Assembly: GCF_019925205.1 (NCBI RefSeq)
Contig: NC_083568.1
Coordinates: 32,790,001 to 32,854,000, forward strand
DNA length: 64,000 nt
From: Metopolophium dirhodum
Taxonomy: Eukaryota > Arthropoda > Insecta > Hemiptera > Aphididae
Direction of reading: 5' to 3'
Shown: piece after piece, positions 36,980 through 50,700 of the stretch
Numbering within the stretch: position 1 is the first letter of the stretch
Layout: each line of letters starts with the position of its first letter
Notes under the pieces: model-generated
What the model was told of the DNA's origin: nothing
The model's database searches: none
Seen by the model: the letters and a program-made list of their open reading frames with translations, nothing else
Position numbers and translations under genes: made by a program

Positions 36980-38751
36980 CAAGTCTTCCGGTTCATGAAA
37001 ATCGAGTAGGTACGCGCGTTTATAAGTCTTAAATCTCTTCCTCTCACTGCCACCCCGCGTCCTCATCACGCCTGGAGGTTACCTCACAAGCATTACACAC
37101 AAGTCACTGAACGTCTACGCACGGGCACCCGTTTTATGTGAGCACTTTTAATTATCGTACCTTCCGTCGTCATTTTTCCACCTGTTACACGTGCATTATA
37201 GAAGGTACGTGCTCACTCTCGTCCGACCGCACCCCGAGAGCTATTTATTTGCTTATTATTTTTGGTTTTTAATTTTAATGGCTCTTCCATTTGTTATTAC
37301 AATATCACATTATATTGTACGTGCATAGGAAGTGAACAGAGTTTGACGACCTGTTCATGCGATTCATCTATACAGAATACAGATGGACGTAAGACCATAA
37401 GTACGCAGTCGTCGTATAACAATACGGAAAAAAAGTATGTTCCTACATCCTACGGTATTCGCAGATAAGTTTTTAAGGGTACAACAATTTTTAGTTATAA
37501 GAAGAGGTGTGACTGTGTAAGAAAAAAAATGGCATTGGATTGAGAAAATTCTGAACACTAGGAGTAAGTATTTATATAGAACTGCATTAGGAAAATGTTT
37601 CCAATATTTACTGTTGTGAAAAATATGAAAATCCACATACCGCACGTACTTATCTTTTTAATCTCTGCAGACATTTTTACTTAATCAATTCGTAATTTTT
37701 TGTACACTACATATGGGTGGTTCGTGTGCGCGTTACGCGTGTGTGGAAATACTTTTCTCGTGGGTAACGGAATTTTCTATATGTATAATATAGTATATAT
37801 AATATATACGACGATGCATAGGAGGAAGAAACTTGTCAAAATTTCACTTTTCCCATACCACTGGCAGACCACAAACATAATATTATACAGATATATAGTC
37901 GCCAGTAGGACTGAAATTTTTTCTTTTTCTTTTTCGCTTCGCCGTTCTTATGTACGCGCGATACACACATTAATGATACTGTATATGCAGGTCCTACGTA
38001 TATATTATATTATTATTAATATGTCGGGCGCACAACAATGTTACCTATGTATAATGTTATTATAATGCGCCATAATTTGCGGTACGCGCGACGTATATAA
38101 GTCACACCATTAGCCGCCGCGACGTATAATTTAATTTACGAACACATTATATTATATTTTATTATATACCCATATACGCGTATATTATATTGCTTCACCG
38201 ATCTCTGCGTGTCCGGGTTTCGTGATGTAACACATCGTATGTGTCGCGTTGAATATACCGATGGATTTTCGGGAACACGAACGTGTTACATAAACCGACG
38301 AAAATTATATGTCGAAAAACACACAAACCAATCGTATAGAGGTATTCGTTGTAGCTTCTACAATATTATTATGATACCATAATATAGAAGTGGATTAGTT
38401 GAGCGGAGGTTTTTTTTTTAAGACTGTTACGGTTTGAAGGAAATACTCTGCAGTATAAAACGATTAATGCGATAAATGTAAATCCAAACTCAACATTTTT
38501 GTTTTGTTTAAAATTTTTGTTAAAATTCGCGTCGATGGTGTTGTCAATATTAGAGACGGAATAAAACACTGAACAGTAGATTATTTTTTGGAGGGTATTA
38601 TATTACATAGAAGATGTTGCAGCATATTAAGATTATTCGCTGCATAAATTGTTATATTTTTCCATATTATTTATGTTATTTGTACCGGCGCGCAGTTGTT
38701 ACCTTGATATGCGGCGATGAGCAAGACGGAAGCGAGTAGATAGATCTTCAT
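30066..38751 (-). CDS. Gasp: Gasp (obstructor-C, CPAP3 family), secreted chitin-binding cuticle protein
   Basis: This secreted protein of tracheal and epidermal cuticle binds chitin. Five exons: 38751-38703, 34466-34254, 33724-33536, 33412-33199 and 30318-30066, phases matching, about 305 aa. Exon 1 encodes the signal peptide MKIYLLASVLLIAAYQ. Exons 2, 3 and 4 each carry one type-2 chitin-binding (peritrophin-A) domain with six Cys: FKCPDDYGFYPHSLSCDKYW, HCPRLYGIFPDDVKCDTFWN and FNCPAAGE...RHAHPDDCRKYY. The order and text (SRYQCSPGLAYDRESRVCMW; REYGCPIGTVFKIGDSDGSG) are diagnostic of Gasp. Exon 5 starts EDYYGDLDLKAIRKSELLSG and adds a ~65-residue Gln/Pro/Ser-rich tail ending KDYEDA, longer than in Drosophila. 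The exons are clearly GC-richer than the introns. Introns 1 (4.2 kb) and 4 (2.9 kb) are long. Two duplicate last exons lie further downstream. Confidence 0.96.
30319..33198. other. Gasp intron 4
   Basis: A CA/TA-rich microsatellite-like tract occurs at 31688-31732 and TA runs around 31630-31660. No second gene is seen. Short ORFs here are low-complexity products of these tracts. Confidence 0.6.
33855..34080 (+). pseudogene. non-LTR retrotransposon reverse-transcriptase C-terminal remnant
   Basis: In Gasp intron 2, the plus strand reads EAKDIQWLGHVTRRGEYMK, stop, then in a shifted frame RRLRGRPRKI, stop, IDVMEEYLISF, and further on RDRWKS. The order WLGHV-R...RRGRP-K-W-D-----L...DR--W is the typical C-terminal region of non-LTR (Jockey/R1-like) element ORF2 proteins. 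Several stops and a frame change show that it is dead. No poly-A end was assigned. Confidence 0.5.
35749..35809. repeat. imperfect CT/CTCA-rich microsatellite
   Basis: A run of CTCTC, CACTC and CCTCTC words on the plus strand spans about 60 bp in Gasp intron 1. Confidence 0.8.
36795..36874. repeat. (GA)n microsatellite
   Basis: A nearly pure GA run spans about 80 bp with a few interruptions (TAGA, GTGA). GAGA-type runs can bind GAGA factor, but no function is shown here. Confidence 0.95.
36948..36979. repeat. (CA)n microsatellite
   Basis: About sixteen CA units lie 75 bp downstream of the GA run. Confidence 0.95.
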
Positions 38752-38953
38752 CTTGACGAGGACCACGTCTAATAAAATTTAATAGTGGTAATGATGTGTT
38801 TTATTAGAATACGGCGACGTGTATAAATCACTCGAGAAAAATACAATAATAATAGTGTAGTGTAATAGTATTATGAAATGATAAAATCGAGTTCACTTTC
38901 GCGGGCGGTAACGCGATGATCGGCACTGGTGAGCGGCCGGTGCTCGCCTCTTG

Positions 38954-38960
38954 TTTTATA
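38954..38960 (-). promoter_or_regulatory. candidate TATA box of Gasp
   Basis: TATAAAA on the minus strand lies about 205 nt upstream of the Gasp ATG, in a locally GC-richer stretch. It would place transcription start near 38925. The assignment rests on the word and its position only. Confidence 0.35.
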
Positions 38961-38969
38961 TGCGCGTCC

Positions 38970-41120
38970 TACCCGGCGCGACCTCAGCCCCACTTGAGTA
39001 TTCCAGTCGTGTGAGATTTGAAATCCAAAATGAAAAAAAAAAAATAATAAGAAACAACGCGCACGCTCACACGCGCAAGTGCACGTACACACTCGCTCGT
39101 ATATATGCATTCACACACACAAACGCACGTATTGTTATACGTGATTTTTTTTAAATCTGGACTACGCCCAGCGGGACTGCCGCCGCAGAGCTTTGCCTAT
39201 ACACCGCCTATACACGTTTTTTTTTTACGGATTGTTATGGCGAGAAAAAAAGAAAAGAAACAATAACAAATATAGTAAAGCGCACACGATACGATTTAAT
39301 ACATTATATTATTATGTGTATATAAAAATATGTGTAATGTCGTCGCTGCTGTTATAGTCGCGCGTAGTCGTATATGGGGTGTCGAGCAGGGCGTTTACGC
39401 CGTTTGCGTATATACACATGTTGTATAGTCATCGACGTGTCTCGTCCTTGACGGTCGATTGTATACGACTTACTTTTTTTTCTATACGTTACAATAATTG
39501 TTCGTCGCCCGAGACTAGGATCCATCGTTGTCGACTTGTCGTCGTAGTCGTCGTCGTCGTCCTCGGGCATCGCGCTCGCCGGAGCTCGTCCAAGAATTTG
39601 TATTTTAAGTGCATACACCGCGTGCGGTTGACCTGAAAACGGTCCTCTCTATATGTATAATAAATAATATTATATATTGTATTTATATAATAATAATAAT
39701 ATTCTCTTTTTATTATAAAACCGTATATATTGCACAAATAATTCGCCGTCGTCCGAAAGTGTACCTACCTCGAATATATATTATTATAGTAGGTATTATA
39801 CATTCGTATTATGCACAAGGCTGAACGGCGGATATCATATACATATTATATGGTGTGTACATCCCATCGCGGGGCGGCCACGGGTCCTTGGTTTTCCCAC
39901 GCGAAGACGTATACATGGTATTTACTACCTATTTAATTTAATATTGTATCGTATTCTGTGTCCGAAAAATAACACAACAAGTTTCTACATAAAATATATG
40001 TACGCGACGTCCTCCGTAGGATTCCTACGTTTTGCAAAGCTCCTCTCTTTTCTCCCGTCGTTGTTTCGCGCGCTCAAACAACAATATAATAATAATATAT
40101 AATACTATTCAGTTCCCTCGGCTTTTACCATCCTTTCGACCGACGTCGAGTATTCGTCACGTCCTCGTACCGTGTACACCGCAACGTATTAATCGTATTA
40201 TTGCGTCGAATAAGTATATATAGGTACGCACAGTTCTTCCATTATAATATACTATGTGCTGGATTATGAAAATGTACTTATATGTGATACCATATGTAAT
40301 ATATATATATATAACAATAACATATAACATATATATTCATTTATAACAATAAATCAGTCAAGAATTGAGTATAACACCGATTAACAAATTCTAAGATTGA
40401 AAGCGCGATAAAGCCGAATAAAATGGGCAGGTAGAATAAAAGACATTTTTCATTCGGTACAACTTAAAAATTCAAACATAATTTAATATAAAAACCGAGA
40501 ATTTCCTCTTAATAAATAATAGATAAATGTAATAATTTACACAAGAAAAATTATAATAATGGTTTGTAGAAAATGTTTTCTAAGAGTGACTGATTCAACC
40601 CGTTTTTAGTACAACTCATAGTCCGATTCCGATTCCGATAATGATTGTTTTATTTGAAAGACTTAATACAAGACCCCGATACGATAAAAACAGAATTTTT
40701 ACTTTTTTAACTATATTTTTAGAAGTTGTAATTAAATATATTTCTGGCGTTATTTAAAGGTAATTCAAAAGTGTGAGTCCAATGGGGCTAATAACCTGAA
40801 TAAGATTTCCTTCCATCAAATAAAACCGCGCAATATAATTAGAAATTACCCGAATTTTCTCACCTTATTAACACTTTTAATCTCGAATATTTTGAAAACT
40901 GCAACTGTTAGGGCCAGAGGGTGCTTCCACGAAGGTTCGATAATGGTCATGTAAATATAATAATAGAATTGTGGAAAATCAATACAATAGAAAAATAAAC
41001 GGTAAACAAATGCTAAAACAATTAATACATTTATGAATATTATTATGATAAATTCATAACTAATGACACATTTTTGTAATAGGTACGTTTTTAAATCTGC
41101 GGATGGGGGTCTTGCCGCAG
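38970..41120. other. intergenic upstream of Gasp, no gene recognised
   Basis: This is AT-rich sequence with short TA and GTC/GAC runs (for example 39540-39565). No ORF with recognisable content was found. Confidence 0.5.
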
Positions 41121-41376
41121 TAACTGTGACTGTTATCCGGAGGACTTAAAAAAAAAAATTTAGCACTAAAACTATTTTACTCATGTACGTATAATCATCT
41201 ATCAATTAAATCATGATAAAATAACTGCAGAAAAAATTGTATCGTGTGTAACTGTGACTGTTATTCGGAGGACTTAAAAAAAAAAATTTAGCACTAATAC
41301 TATTTTACTCATATACGTATAATCATCTATCAATTAAATCATGATAAAATAACTGCAGAAAAAATTGTATCGTGTG
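41121..41376. repeat. tandem duplication, two 128-bp units
   Basis: TAACTGTGACTGTTAT recurs at 41121 and 41249. The whole 128-bp unit is repeated with very few differences (CCGG/TCGG, AAAACT/TAATACT, ATGTACG/ATATACG) and ends at ATTGTATCGTGTG both times. Confidence 0.93.
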
Positions 41377-44300
41377 TGGCCATGTAGGCCGTAATTTAAT
41401 TAGAACAACATTAGTTTGATATACAAAAATAATATATGCGTGACTTATGGTAAATATAATTATATAATTATTTAAAATAATGTGACTTATTATAATGTAA
41501 TAAATACTTTTTTCGCATTTGTTACTTATTTACCATGTACTTTTTTTCGGATTACCAACATAGTGATAACAACAACATATTAAATGGTCGTCGAATACTC
41601 GAATGGTCGTACTCGTAGAACGACAACAGTTATTATTAATACATCGTCAGGTACGCTACCCTATCGGCTATCGCGCGGGACCACTCGTCTGGCCGAATAA
41701 TTCTTCGCGTGCCGCCGACTCAACTTCGCAGACTTTCAGCTTTTACGAGGAAGTATAATGTGTGTATACACATGATAATATAATATGTATACCTATATCA
41801 CAATGGCTAACATGTAATTGGTAAAATGTACATAATTTAAACGTAATTGTTCCGATTTTAAAAATATTATTTGTTTAAAGGTTTTATATTGCTCCTTTGT
41901 TCGGTCGATCTAATAACGCTGTTCGAGTTGTCATGAGTTGTCTGGAATATTAAGCAAAATAATTTCGTTGATAAACTCGATAAAATACGCGTTTTTTTTA
42001 TATTAATGGATTTTAAGCTAGGAAAGACTGATGTGGGTTTAGACGTTATTGCTAAAGAACTTGGTCTAGAACCATAAAATTCTAGACGTTTATATAATGA
42101 TTTATATATTACTAGATTTTATTTCGTTTGACATTTACTGTGTTCATTACCCATTCGGGGTGTTAAATTAAAAAAAAAATTTCATCCCTCCCACCACCAC
42201 AAATATGATCAAATTATGCCACTGCAGCGTTATGATTGTTACGTGTGTAACAACAATATTATTATTATCGTCGTATGGGATTTTCGTCGCCCGCAGAGGT
42301 GTTGTGTGCAGCACACGGCAAATAATGCGTACGCGTGTGTGTTTGCGTTTAACCGCGCGGGTGAAAGCAGGACCAGTGAAAGTGATCGATATATATCGAG
42401 AGCGCGCAGCCGCCCGTAATTTTTGCGCGCATTTAAATAATTTTTCTGATCGCGATATCGTGTCCAAGTTGGCTTACAGGACATATGTATATATAACGCG
42501 GACACGCGCCTGCTGCGGTGTACATATTATGTAGCTATGCAGGTATCTGCCTAAAATATAATTCAGGTTTATATAGAAAGGTATAGCTATATCATTATAA
42601 TGTTTGTTATTTATATAGCGTGTTGTCGTTGGTACTGTAAAGTAATACGATTTTCGTGTGCACTCGCGTGCAAAATGCATCCGATTACTATTCTGCTGCC
42701 CAACGACCGCAGTGCACCGGTGCAGTGGACCGACTCTACGTGTGTGTGCGAGCGCGCCTTGGAAGGTCATTAACTATATAGGTATATACGGTATATACCT
42801 GAACACACAAATACGCCACACTGCACACGTATGTGCTGAGCACTTTAACGTTATGGTTTCTTCTCACTGCATAATAGCTGGTATACGATGTTTAAAAATA
42901 ATAGTATAAAATAATATGGGCTCTATATACGAGTACGAGTACCTATATTTATTAATAGGTATATATAGAATAGTATAACAACGTACAAAGAGGGTTCGGA
43001 AAAGCATTTTTTTTTTCTTCTAACGCGTAGAACTTTCTACGATCGCGCGCGACGTCAATCAATCAATATCCGAATGGTGTACAATACCTATGCGTATACC
43101 GCCAAATATATCACCACACGTTTTTGTGGCCACGTGAGTTATAATTTGGCTGAAATATAATATACTACCTACCTAAAAAGTAATATAGACGTAAAGTTGT
43201 ATCGATCGATCGATCGATCATTTTCGTTCAACGCTATAGGTACCTACATAATATAAGTGCTATATTAGTTTTACTTATACCTATATAATTGTTGCGTAAC
43301 ATAGTCGCACCACGTGTGAATCATAACTAGGTATGATAATAATGTAAGTACCTATATACACCGCAAGGACAATCCAAATCGTTACCTATGATTATTATTA
43401 TATATGTATTTACATATTATACATTATATGGCCGTTTAAGTCGTCTAGTAATTACGTCCGCGTGTTATATATATTTTCGCGCTTCCGCCTAAAAATGTAT
43501 AACATATTATATAGATATATAGCTGGGAGACGCGGAATAACAACACGAGATATTAGTTGCAGCGTTTTCGTATATTAAATATACAGGACTTGACGGAGAC
43601 GTCCTTGACGGACGGCTGCAGGTGCAGTGTCTTATTATTATATGTATATGTAGGTTTATACAATAAACGATGTATGCGGATTTGTTTCAGTCGATACATA
43701 ACGAGTTGTCGATCGCAGCATAGGAAATGTCAAAAAACACGTATTCAACGTATACCGGGTAAACAAATAATGGCATGCCCTCCGGCAAATGGGGTAACAC
43801 TCGATAATATTATAATGCACTTTAAGAGCGTTTCCAGTGTGCTTCTCAGCGTTACCTGCGCATAACCGATACGCATGTATAATATAATATATATATATAT
43901 AAGTACCTCAGGGCACCGATCATACTCACCCCCATTTTTTTTATTTTGTATAATTCATTTATTAAAATATTATTCTGATTTCTGTAATTTTTTAGTATAC
44001 CTACTTACTTATAATGACTACATTTTCAGCTACTTAGGTCTTAGATTGTTTATATCATTTAGGTATAGTGTCTTTTGATGCTAGAGGACATTTTCTATAT
44101 TTTGGCGATACAAGACAATTTTTTTCTAATGAGTATCTAAAATCTTTTTTTTTGTAAATTGTTAAGCAGACGATTTTTTTATAATATTTATGTACCTCGC
44201 AATCAAAATTCGAACGAATAGATTTTAAACAACAACTTTTCGTTAAAATCTCGTTTTAGATCCATCAAAAGGTTAAGAAAATCAATCAACTTAACTATAT

Positions 44301-45526
44301 GTTATGTAAAAAAGAATTTTTCTCATTTGGAAAAAATGAGTTTGTATCACGGTTCACCGTTCACTACAGGACATTCCGTAAATGGTACGACAAATTTTAG
44401 TATTTGAAAATATAGTACTTAAGTGTACCCAATTGTAAATTGCAAAAATTCAGAATTTGAATAAATATAATAAATAATAATTATTGTTAAAGGATACAAG
44501 TGATATAACCACTCTGTATATATGCATTATAATATAATATTAATATATGTTATATAAATATTTAAATATATATACGATATCACGTAATAATTTACACATA
44601 ATATATAGAATATTTTTCTGTTCGCAATAATAATTATTACTTCCGTAGAAGAAACAGCGATCCACCTGACCCGCAGTGTTAATTCGCTTAAACTGTACAA
44701 TAAATTCGTCGTACGGACAGACGAAAGTAACAGTAAAAAACATGATATCGTAATTATTAACCACGCTTATAAATTACAATACCTATACCTGTATCTATTC
44801 ACCTTTGACGATGAGCACATTAGGTATTATCGCGGCGTAGGTATTACTAATAACTGAATATTATAAACAATTTATGATACGCTGCACATATACCGCTGCA
44901 GCCGGCGATTGCGACAACACGTCGTCAGGGCATTGACGGTTGTCCGCCGTCACGAGTATCTAAGTGTGTGTACCATAATGTACTATATTATGTATTTATG
45001 TATGATATATACTGACGACGACAACGATTACGTAGGTTAAGGGGGTACAGGTTATGTGATATATTATATTATTATGTTGGGTCAATTCTTGTTCGACACA
45101 TTCGAACACTTTTTTTTTAAATGCATTTTTCTATTAATCAAAAACGCTTCCTCCAACGCATGTCGCCGCGACAACTCCCCGTCCACGTTATGTCCTATAT
45201 ACAATATATTATGGTCTCTGGGATATAATATAGTATTTCGACGAAAGGTATTTAGCAAGACCGGTTTTGTCAGTTTTTATTTTTTTGAATCGATCAACTA
45301 TTTAGAAATGCGGTAGCGTTTCGAGCCAAGTAAAAAAATAAATAAATAAATAGTACGTGTAGGTATATTAAATAAATAATCAATTTGATATTTACAGGAA
45401 GTATATTTCGTTGCCAATTAATACGTATAAATATTAAATAAGCGAGTATATACATAAACACCTATCAGAAACGATCATTTGTCCGGGAGTTCCTTACACA
45501 TTCTATACACTAAACAGTCTACACCC
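41377..45526. other. intergenic, no gene recognised
   Basis: It contains a (TCGA)n run at 43201-43219 and scattered TA microsatellites. GC is slightly raised around 42230-42530. No ORF here has recognisable domains. Confidence 0.5.
43201..43219. repeat. (ATCG)n short run
   Basis: Nearly five tandem ATCG units. Confidence 0.9.
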
Positions 45527-47603
45527 ATACAGGGTGATTATTTTATATTTTATCGCACAACACTCGTTATTTAAAAGACAGTCAAAATTTTTCAAAATTT
45601 AATTTTTACATCATTTAATGTCACTACAACCAAATAAAATTGTTGGCTATTTTTTATCGTTATCGTTTTTTATTAAAAATGTTTCATTTTTGAAAGACAA
45701 CATACATTTTAAGTGATGTATTCAGAACTGTTTTTTGAAGTATTTTGATACAAAAATATCGAATGAGTATTTAATTAGTTAGTGCTTTCGCATAGGGGGA
45801 GTTTGGCACATGTAGCATTACCTCGCAAAATGTTGGTTCACTACTCCACTCAGTGTCATATTTAAAACGTACTTTAACCCCTATCTTTTTTAAGATGTAT
45901 TTTTAAGGTCCAGTTTGAGAGGGATGCATGGGGGTTTAGTGTTTAACAAATACACGTTTGAATGTTTGAAGTGCTAATCTCAGAAACTACTGGATAAATT
46001 TAAATATAAGTTACCTATATCAATAGATTCCTTGAGAGTTTGTGGATGATTTAAGCTTATTATTTCAACACATATAATAGGGTAGTTTACACATAAAATG
46101 AATCATTGTTACAAAACAAAATTTAAAAAAAAATTGGTATATACTATCCGACCTGGCATGCGTTACTGTGGGATTATTTTTTAAATAAAAGAAAAAAATG
46201 TATTTTAATTTATTGTTTGTTATTCAAATGAACAACAAAACGCAATGTCCTTATGTTTGTAGCTCGTAGACGAGTCATAAAATAATCGAACGATTTTCTC
46301 GAAAGGTCTAGAGATTGTTATTAGAGCCTCCAGGAAAGTTTAGAGATTAGTTTTAACCACGTTGAAAAATATATCAAGTGCTATATCTGATCCGTCACAT
46401 ATGGATTGTAAATTTCGGTAAAAATAGTTCGCCGCGAGGTACACCGATATCGATTTTCCCATAAACTGATGTAAGCTAAAATCGAGATATTCCGACATAG
46501 TGCGGTATTTTATGTTAGTTCATTTTGTAATGAGTGAAGTCACGATTTAGAGATTATATTATAAGTAATATAATATAATACCATTGTTTGTACCACTTGA
46601 TCACTTGCAATAACAATAATGATAAATATACTTAATTGTCAAATTGCCATCTACAAATCGACAATACAATAGGTAGGTATACAAAAAATAATATTTACAT
46701 TATATACAAAATATGATACTTATTACCATAAAAAGTTCAATCCGGGAGTGGCATTGAACAACGCTTTACAACCCTTCAACATGGGCCTGACTCCACTAAT
46801 CTAAACTTTAAATATTTGTAAGCTATAACTAGGTAATTAACTACTCGTTTGAATTTTGATTTTTATATATCGAAAAATTCTGGGCTGGAGTGTATATTTT
46901 TTCTTTATTTGAAATAAACAATCTATACCTTAGGGGCACAATTATTACTTTATGTAATTAGTGTAGAATGCATACATATTAATTGCATAAATCACATACA
47001 GAATTAATATAATAATAAAAAAATATTTACAGGCGGTACTTTGATGTAAGCAAAGAAGTGCAAACATCCATTAATGACACTCACTGCTTTGGAATATGAA
47101 ATTAAAAATGTGCATTGTCATTCAAAAAAGTAAATCACTTAAAAATGTCAGGATAAAAATTTTAAAAAATACAATTGTTTTCAAAAATGTTGTTTCGTAA
47201 CAACATACAATTTCGTAAAATAATAGTTTAAACAATTTGAGAGTAGACACTTAAATATAATCAATTATCTTAAATCAAATATCAAAATGACAAAATGTAT
47301 TGATCATTGATGTACATTGATATACCTAAATAATTGTATCTCAATATAATTAGGTTTGAAGCAGCTACGCATTACAAGGAACATGTATTATATAATTATG
47401 AAGTTCTATGGTTAGTTATTTCGTCATGCAGTTCAGCGTAATGTCATGATTTGGGTAAGTAATCAGCTTTTGCCGTAATAAGGCATCGTGAATGAGATTT
47501 TGATCGGTCAGCAACATTGAGTGCTTTTAAATCGTACATTTTAATTTCTGAAAAAATTATAGGTACAACGATTAAAAAACGCGTTTAAAAAATCATCCTG
47601 TAC
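45527..47603. mobile_element. possible element with CAGGGTGATTA / reverse-complement ends
   Basis: The left edge reads ATACAGGGTGATTATTTT and the right edge, reversed, reads GTACAGGATGATTTTTTA. The end words resemble those of the MITE family at 54.4 and 59.0 kb, but the inner sequence does not match it and the arms are only about 16 bp. No transposase ORF is found in the 2.1 kb between them. Confidence 0.3.
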
Positions 47604-47688
47604 ACGTACTTGCGTGAGTACCTACACGTCTCTTTGAACGAGGTGTCTCGCGAAGTCTGAGATAGTGAGATTGCACCCATAATGTGGG

Positions 47689-47760
47689 CATACACAGTTC
47701 ACATGTACATACGCTGCACCTACTGTGGCCATACACAGTTCACATATACATACGCTGCAC
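47689..47760. repeat. short tandem duplication, 41-bp period
   Basis: CATACACAGTTCACAT-TACA followed by TACGCTGCAC occurs at 47689 and again at 47730, with one base different. Confidence 0.85.
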
Positions 47761-50700
47761 ATATTATGTGTACCAGATATATATATATATAATATGCACA
47801 TCATAGGTACACACATAATATTATATTATGTGTATATGATCCGAGCAGCGAACATCATCACACATACCCACCCAGTTCCGAGTTGCACGCACTACACAGC
47901 ATGCTCGTACTTTTCGAGCTATTATGTAAATGTGTGTAATTATATTATTCTATTTGTCGTTAATCATACGTAGGTATATAGGTATAGGTCTGTATAATAG
48001 TATTATATCCTCTCACTTTAGACGAATTCGTTAAGACTCGCGGCGCGCACAAATCGTTTTACCACCCCAGGCCGCTGTGTTCCTGTATAACTACCATGTC
48101 TACGAGAATATAATATTATCACGTACTGTGTGTGTATATTATATACATATATATAACCAAAAAGGTACACAGCGATGACTGTGTTGCGTGTTTGTACTTT
48201 GTAGTAACGTTTTTGACCTTAAGAGACGTGGATGGGAGTTGTTTGGTACATACGTAATCTTCGTCGATGGTATGCGGCACATTGAGCAGCGTAAAACGAA
48301 TCGGATCGATACTTTAAAGTCTAATTAGTTTAGAATTATTAGGGAAAACGGCGTGTGATAGGAGGTAGGAAAATGCTCGAATAAGTAACACGCGGGTTCT
48401 TATTTGTAGGAATGTCACAATAACGAATCGAATATTATATCCTTGTGTAGACCGCGTTTTATAGTTGAATATAATAATGTAAACTTTATTGTTAATGATA
48501 AATAATTGTATGCGGTGAGTGGCATGAAGAGGAAGTCACCCGTTGGCCAGTAATACCTCGTTTAAGTATTTATTGATTAGTATCGCGATTTCAGTTGCAG
48601 CATTTTATCCGGCGTGGAGGAGGCTTATCAGGAATAGAAAGGGAGGCCATATTACTATTTTTATTAAAGGGTTGGAGATCAATTATAAATGAAAGCGTTT
48701 ATAATGGATGTTTGAAAAGGTGATTGACAGTTGCCATATTTTGTAGATCTTTGTATGATATAATGTTATGTTAGTTGAATACTACGGGATACCAGTAATA
48801 ATACACAGCGATGATATCATACCTATATTATGGAAAGCCTTAGGATTGTGTGGATTGTCAGATGATTTGCAAGGTCTCAGATTTGTGAGTTTATGTTTAT
48901 GTGAGTTTATGACCAAACTGTACCGATCAACTGCATTCAAGCCCAGATTAAAGATGCAAGGGAGGCTTGGACCCTAACTCACAACGGATATCGAGCAATA
49001 GTGGGCCCTTGGTGGGTAGTACGTTTCCTATAATATATGGATAGCTAATGTCCTAATGGCTATATTATATTATTATTATTTGACCCCGGGCCCAAAATTA
49101 TCTTCATCCTGGTCTTGACGGAATTATACAAGAGTACCTATAGTTTGATTCTGAGATTTAATTTGGACTTCAGAAGAGGACGAAAAAATATGAGATATGA
49201 AGTTCGCTATTTTTCTTTCACATTGAAGTCGACGTTTCTAGATAAACCGTTTGACCAGTGTTATCTCAAGATGTTTGGTTTGATTTTGTACTGAAATGTT
49301 TATGGAACTAAATCTTAATAATAATAATAATAATATATGAATATTTGCTAATTTAGCGTACGGGCAAGCGACTGTAGCAAGCTGCAACACATACGTGATA
49401 TACATTAGTCATAAATTATAATTTATAAAACTCAGACGATTAGATCTACATAAATTATTTTTAAAATTCACTGTGTGACCCTAATATAATTCGCCCTGTA
49501 TCAATATTCTATATATTATTATTTACTGCGATATGTCAGTAGGTATGAAACAATGAAAAGAATAATGAAAGTATAATTATATACATGCGTGCTTTATATT
49601 ATTTATAACTACCATATAGGTATTATATATATTAAATAGGTCGTACTGACATATTTTCGTGTTAATAGTTTCTGTTATATTTATTAGTATTATTATATAT
49701 TTTATTATTTTAATGTGTTGTAATAAGAATTATGCTTAAAACGATACTATACTTACGTAGATACGTTGTAATGTGCATTGTTATTTATTTAAATATTTTA
49801 TGCACACACCCCTTCAGGGTGTATCGCGGTACTTACTAACTACTAAACAACAATAATACATTACAATATAGTAAAATCATAAGTGTTAGTAAAATAATAC
49901 AGACTAAAGTATTATTGTGTTTAAAATGTAAACTAACCATTAAGAGTAAATATCGAGTGCAAACAGTATTTAATGTTCAAACAAATGGAAATTGTTGGAT
50001 CTCGATTTGGTTGAACTATTTGTGTGGGTAAAAAAGCCACTATATAGCTAATAATTCATTTTCACTATTTTTTTTATTCGTACGCTTTGTAATAAGTATT
50101 TTGAGTTTTCAGTGTTTTCACTCGCGTTTTCCGTAGGCAATTTGATTTAGTGGCATGGCTATTGCGGTTTTATGTGTAGCCTAACCAAACTTACGCATAA
50201 GATACATGATACCGCAGTCCATAAACTGCCGAAACGTTTATATATAATATATGAATGCAGAATTATTCAAGTTAAAACAGTTCCGTTTTCATATAAATAG
50301 TTTGATCACTTTGGGCGGTATAAGAACTTTGGTACTTTAGCTTTTGGCTGTTTTATATATTTGTATAGATCATTATATTGTATAGTAAATCAGTAAATCA
50401 GTAATAGTGGTTTATCGCGCGTCATATATGTTATATTATTAGCAGCGTTTTACTATGTTTTTTTTCAACAGGAATATAATATCAAATATTATTTTAAATT
50501 ATAACAAGGATAAAATATGTGTTGGTAAAATTATAATTTATTTGATTCATGCCAATTAGCCAGTAAAGTTCAAAAAATAAAATTTAAAAGTGAATGGTAT
50601 ATAATATAGATTCTATAGTATATAAATTATAAGTATATATTATTATAATCATAATTAAGTACCTAAATTGTTATAATAAGTGTTAATGTTATAAATTATG

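Larger units (their letters stand above)
34467..38702. other. Gasp intron 1
   Basis: This 4.2-kb intron contains CT-rich, GA and CA microsatellites (listed separately). No coding exon of another gene is recognised. First introns of this size often hold cuticle-gene enhancers, but no specific site can be named. Confidence 0.6.

Noticed and set aside
36710..37069. 119-aa and 63-aa ORFs over the GA/CA microsatellites
   Set aside because: Their protein is simple dinucleotide repeat (Ser-Leu or Arg-Glu runs) and lies in Gasp intron 1.
42006..42077. 23-codon ORF starting MDFKLGKTDVGLDVIAKELG
   Set aside because: It looks coding-like but is too short, has no splice or homology support, and is flanked by AT-rich sequence.
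48768..48977. 69-aa ORF with EYYGIPVIIHSDDIIPILWK
   Set aside because: No recognised family, no promoter or splice evidence, and an isolated position in AT-rich DNA.
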